The notes beneath the pieces are model-generated. The model was not told the DNA's origin. It was given only the letters and a program-made list of their open reading frames with translations, and did not search any database. 64,000 nt of DNA, taken from assembly GCA_030611385.1 (NCBI GenBank), contig JAUWPV010000006.1, forward strand, positions 1 to 64,000, in the 5' to 3' direction. The first letter of the stretch is position 1, and every line of letters begins with the position of its first letter. The translations under genes and the position numbers were made by a program. Positions 61,114-64,000 of the stretch are shown here, one piece after another. Source of the DNA: Bacillota bacterium (GTDB lineage Bacteria; Bacillota; Dethiobacteria; DTU022).

Positions 61114-61935
61114 ATCATCAGTAAAAATAGTGATGAACTTGATCGGGAGCTTATAGAAGAGATAAACCGCAAATATAAAAAAGGTGACCGGAAGTCTGAT
61201 TTTGCCGGCACATCTAAATTCCGGCGGTTTTTCCTCGGCCTGGCTGCTCTTTTTCTGGTTTTAATCTTTATATTCACTGTCACCGGGCGATGGCTATCGG
61301 TCTTTGCCGGGCCGGCTTTCCACTTCCTTCGGGAATCATGGGCTCTTTCTGACGATCCGCTGGTCCGAGAATTAAAAAAGTCAGTTGTCCAGATCTATGT
61401 TGAAACCAGTTCGGGGGCACCGCAGGGACAGCTACGCGGCAGTGGGTTTAATATCGATACCGCCGGATTGATCGTCACCAATCGTCACCTGCTTGAGAAT
61501 GCTGTTGCTGTAAGAGTTTCTTTTCCGGAGCTTGGCACATACAAGGCCAGGGAGTGGGTAGTTTCTCCTTATGTGGATCTGGCTGTTATACTGCTATTGG
61601 AGGCTGATGATCTGCCGGTTGTAACGATTTCCGATGTGCCTGCCCTGCACGGCGAAGAAATTCTGGTTATAGGCAACCCGCTTCAGTTTGCCCGTATCGC
61701 CAATAAGGGAGTTTTGGTCGGCTATCGTGATAACAGCGGTCGGGAAATGCCATTCCTGGTTGTTGAAGCCTCAATATACCCTGGCAGCAGTGGCAGCCCG
61801 GTTATTAATAAACAAGGTAAGGTGGTTGGAGTGATCTTCGCAACCCTGCAGAGTAGTGATCCAGCAGAAGTCAGGGGTTTGGCTGTCGACGCTGCCGAAC
61901 TAAAGCTATTCCTGGAAAAAGCCGCTTTTGATTGA
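61114..61935 (+). CDS. Membrane-anchored trypsin-like (HtrA-type) serine protease, apparently ATC-initiated
   Basis: In-frame extension of the 61468 ORF: (I)ISKNSDELDRELIEEINRKYKKGDRKSDFAGTSKFRRFFLGLAALFLVLIFIFTVTGRW...GSGFNIDTAGLIVTNRHLLENA...YPGSSGSPVIN. No ATG/GTG/TTG upstream of 61468 in frame; GGGGAG at 61099-61104; start ATC 61114 or 61117. Confidence 0.75.
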   Translation: MISKNSDELDRELIEEINRKYKKGDRKSDFAGTSKFRRFFLGLAALFLVLIFIFTVTGRWLSVFAGPAFHFLRESWALSDDPLVRELKKSVVQIYVETSSGAPQGQLRGSGFNIDTAGLIVTNRHLLENAVAVRVSFPELGTYKAREWVVSPYVDLAVILLLEADDLPVVTISDVPALHGEEILVIGNPLQFARIANKGVLVGYRDNSGREMPFLVVEASIYPGSSGSPVINKQGKVVGVIFATLQSSDPAEVRGLAVDAAELKLFLEKAAFD

Positions 61936-62258
61936 AATGACTCAGATCATCAAATTAAGAACCTATCTTTTTGAGATCCCGGGTTTTTGTATACAGTTCG
62001 ATTATTAACTGTAAGGGCTCACCTTGCCGCCGGAACAGTTGCAAATAATCAATTTATACAAGCTTGACAGTCTATTGCGTCTTTTTTCGTTAGGCCGATT
62101 TATTGCCGGTTTCCGGCAGGATTCACCAAAGCGGAAAGAGAATAACAACAGGTCTGTTTATTGTTAGGAAGAGAATGTTGAAGTAATCAGATCTTGTCGC
62201 AAATCCGGTGTACTGAAAAACAACCGGTAAACGAAATAGCGGTAAAGGAAGTGATTGG

Positions 62259-62732
62259 ATGGAAGAACAATTAAAAAATGTCTTTGCATCATATAACGGC
62301 GAAAAAAACGAGCTGATTCCTGTCCTGCAGGATGTTCAGGAAAAAATTGGCTATCTGCCCGATGAAGCGATGTGCGCGGTGGCCCGCTTTGTGAGGGTGC
62401 CCGAAAGCAAAGTTTTCGGGGTAGCCACTTTTTATGCTCGTTTTCATCTTAAGCCACGGGGAAAACATATTGTCCGCCTCTGCTGCGGAACAGCCTGCCA
62501 CGTGCGTGGCGCCAGTAAGGTTGCCGACAAAGTCAAAGGTCTCCTTAAGATCAGCGTTGGTGAGACCACCCCAGATATGAAGTATACATATGAAGAGGTG
62601 GCCTGTATCGGGGCCTGCGGCCTGGCCCCGGTCATGACTATAGACGCAAAAACCTTCGGCAAGCTTGATCCTGATAAAACGAAAAAGATTATCGAAGCCT
62701 TCGGCGAAACGCCGGAAGGGGGGCAGTCATAG
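62259..62732 (+). CDS. NuoE-like thioredoxin-fold [2Fe-2S] subunit (NADH dehydrogenase / bifurcating hydrogenase or formate dehydrogenase type)
   Basis: ELIPVLQDVQEKIGYLPDEAM; VRLCCGTACHVRGA; YTYEEVACIGACGLAPVM. Confidence 0.92.
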   Translation: MEEQLKNVFASYNGEKNELIPVLQDVQEKIGYLPDEAMCAVARFVRVPESKVFGVATFYARFHLKPRGKHIVRLCCGTACHVRGASKVADKVKGLLKISVGETTPDMKYTYEEVACIGACGLAPVMTIDAKTFGKLDPDKTKKIIEAFGETPEGGQS

Positions 62733-62912
62733 GTGGAAAGGTTCATCGATCCCTGTTGCGATAAATGTTTCAACAGTAAAGAAAAGCCCTGTGATCAATT
62801 CGTGGAATGCTGTCTTGAAGGACCGCTCTGTCACGAAAGTGAACCGTGTAAGCAAGCACGTGAGGCGATTACCAACAAGTATTCGCACAGCGCACACTTC
62901 CGGGAACATTAG
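62733..62912 (+). CDS. Small cysteine-rich protein between nuoE-like and nuoF-like genes
   Basis: GTG start just after the nuoE-like stop: VERFIDPCCDKCFNSKEKPCDQFVECCLEGPLCHESEPCKQAREAITNKYSHSAHFREH* (59 aa, 8 Cys); below the ORF track length cutoff. Confidence 0.7.
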   Translation: MERFIDPCCDKCFNSKEKPCDQFVECCLEGPLCHESEPCKQAREAITNKYSHSAHFREH

Positions 62913-62950
62913 TGCTAATAATATAACCAGTGAAAGGAGAGAAGACAGAC

Positions 62951-64000
62951 GTGTATGAGAGACATATACTGATATGTGCCGGAACGGGCTGTATTTCCTC
63001 TGGTGCTCTTGATGTCAGGGATGCCCTGGCTGAACAGCTCAAAAAGCATGGTTTGGATGATAAAGTGCGTATTATCATGTCCGGATGTCACGGTTTCTGT
63101 GAACAGGGGCCGATCTTTATTGTCTACCCCGAAGATGTTTTTTATTGTGGGGTCCAGGCGGAGGATATACCGGAAATAGTGGAAGAGTATCTGATTAAAG
63201 GGAATATGATCGAGCGGTTGCTCTACAAAGACCCTGTCTCTGGAGAGACAGTTATTTCCCACGATCAGATCATGTTCTATAGCAAGCAGAAAAGGCTGGC
63301 CCTGCGCAACTGTGGGGTGATCGACCCAGAAAATATCGATGAATATATCATCCGCGGCGGCTATATTGGTTTGAAAAAAGCGCTGCAGATGGAGCCGATG
63401 GCTGTGGTCAATGAAGTGAAAAGCTCAGGACTGCGCGGCCGCGGTGGAGCCGGATTTCCCACCGGGATGAAGTGGCAGTTTGCCAATGGCAGTAAAGGAA
63501 ACAAGAAATATATTGTCTGTAACGCCGACGAGGGTGACCCGGGGGCTTTCATGGACCGCAGTCTATTAGAAGGAGACCCCCATGCTGTCTTAGAGGGCAT
63601 GCTTATTGCCGGGCAGGCTATTGGTGCTGGCGAAGGCTATATTTACGTCCGTTCAGAGTATCCCCTGGCTATCAAGCGCCTGCGCACGGCTATTGGCCAG
63701 GCTGAAGAATATGGCATGCTTGGCGGGAATATCCTGGGTTTTGGTTTTAATTTTAAGATTAAGATTAAAGAGGGTGCTGGTGCTTTTGTCTGTGGTGAAG
63801 AAACTGCCCTGCTCGCTTCGATTGAAGGAAAACGGGGTGTGCCCCGTCATCGTCCACCTTTTCCTGCTGTGGAAGGGCTGTGGGGTAAGCCGACTTGTAT
63901 CAATAACGTCGAGACCCTGGCTAATGTACCTCTGATTTTACGCCGCGGCGCTGAAGAATTTGCCTCTGTTGGCACTGAGGGCAGCAAGGGAACCAAGGTT
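62951..64000 (+). CDS. NuoF-like subunit with N-terminal thioredoxin-like domain (3'-truncated by the window)
   Basis: VYERHILICAGTGCISSGALDVRDALAEQLKKHGLDDKVRIIMSGCHGFCEQGP...LRGRGGAGFPTGMKWQFANGSKGNKKYIVCNADEGDPGAFMDRSLLEGDPHAVLEGM...; open to the window end. Confidence 0.92.
   Translation, partial: MYERHILICAGTGCISSGALDVRDALAEQLKKHGLDDKVRIIMSGCHGFCEQGPIFIVYPEDVFYCGVQAEDIPEIVEEYLIKGNMIERLLYKDPVSGETVISHDQIMFYSKQKRLALRNCGVIDPENIDEYIIRGGYIGLKKALQMEPMAVVNEVKSSGLRGRGGAGFPTGMKWQFANGSKGNKKYIVCNADEGDPGAFMDRSLLEGDPHAVLEGMLIAGQAIGAGEGYIYVRSEYPLAIKRLRTAIGQAEEYGMLGGNILGFGFNFKIKIKEGAGAFVCGEETALLASIEGKRGVPRHRPPFPAVEGLWGKPTCINNVETLANVPLILRRGAEEFASVGTEGSKGTKV

Noticed and set aside
1-64000. CRISPR arrays or rRNA genes
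   Set aside because: No regularly spaced 25-40 bp direct repeats and no rRNA-like sequence were noticed; the only strong periodicity is the 294-bp coding repeat.

Overview
This 64 kb window looks like a chromosomal segment from an anaerobic Firmicutes-like bacterium; that assignment is inferred from gene content (Ptb-Buk, LiaFSR, flavodiiron protein, NuoE/NuoF-type subunits). Main regions: (1) 1-10.9 kb, a surface-protein locus with a peptidoglycan amidase, two membrane-anchored cohesin-domain proteins, a companion protein with a PPTGG-TM-basic tail, and two large secreted proteins whose dockerins are N-terminal and followed by FN3-like or Ig-like repeats, with no glycoside hydrolase nearby. 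(2) 11-19.4 kb, housekeeping genes (Na+ symporter, LarE, MBL-fold hydrolase, glycerol kinase with an apparent ATC start, DUF502, DUF192) and three tRNAs. (3) 19.45-20.98 kb, a decayed ISNCY/IS1202-like element. (4) 21.3-28.8 kb, a metabolic cluster: 4-hydroxybutyryl-CoA dehydratase-family enzyme, FAD oxidoreductase, class V PLP enzyme, NIF3-like protein and a frameshifted ADP-forming acyl-CoA synthetase. (5) 29-35.4 kb, signal peptidase, homoserine dehydrogenase, LiaFSR-like module, DNA alkylation repair protein and LCP protein. (6) 35.4-48 kb, an accessory/defence region: a 3.8 kb segment flanked by a 54-bp direct repeat (TPR, DUF2971 and PD-(D/E)XK-like genes, an attC-like inverted repeat), then a compact type I R-M operon with a reverse transcriptase and a RhuM gene between hsdS and hsdR. 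(7) 48-64 kb, Tex, Buk/Ptb, a PLP decarboxylase, an RND transporter with a large insertion plus TetR, flavodiiron protein, cupins, a trypsin-like protease with an apparent ATC start, and NuoE / small Cys-rich protein / NuoF. The best candidates for undescribed biology are the non-cellulosomal cohesin/dockerin locus, the RT-RhuM-containing type I R-M operon and the repeat-flanked accessory segment. All family calls are by eye from protein motifs; no database search was run.
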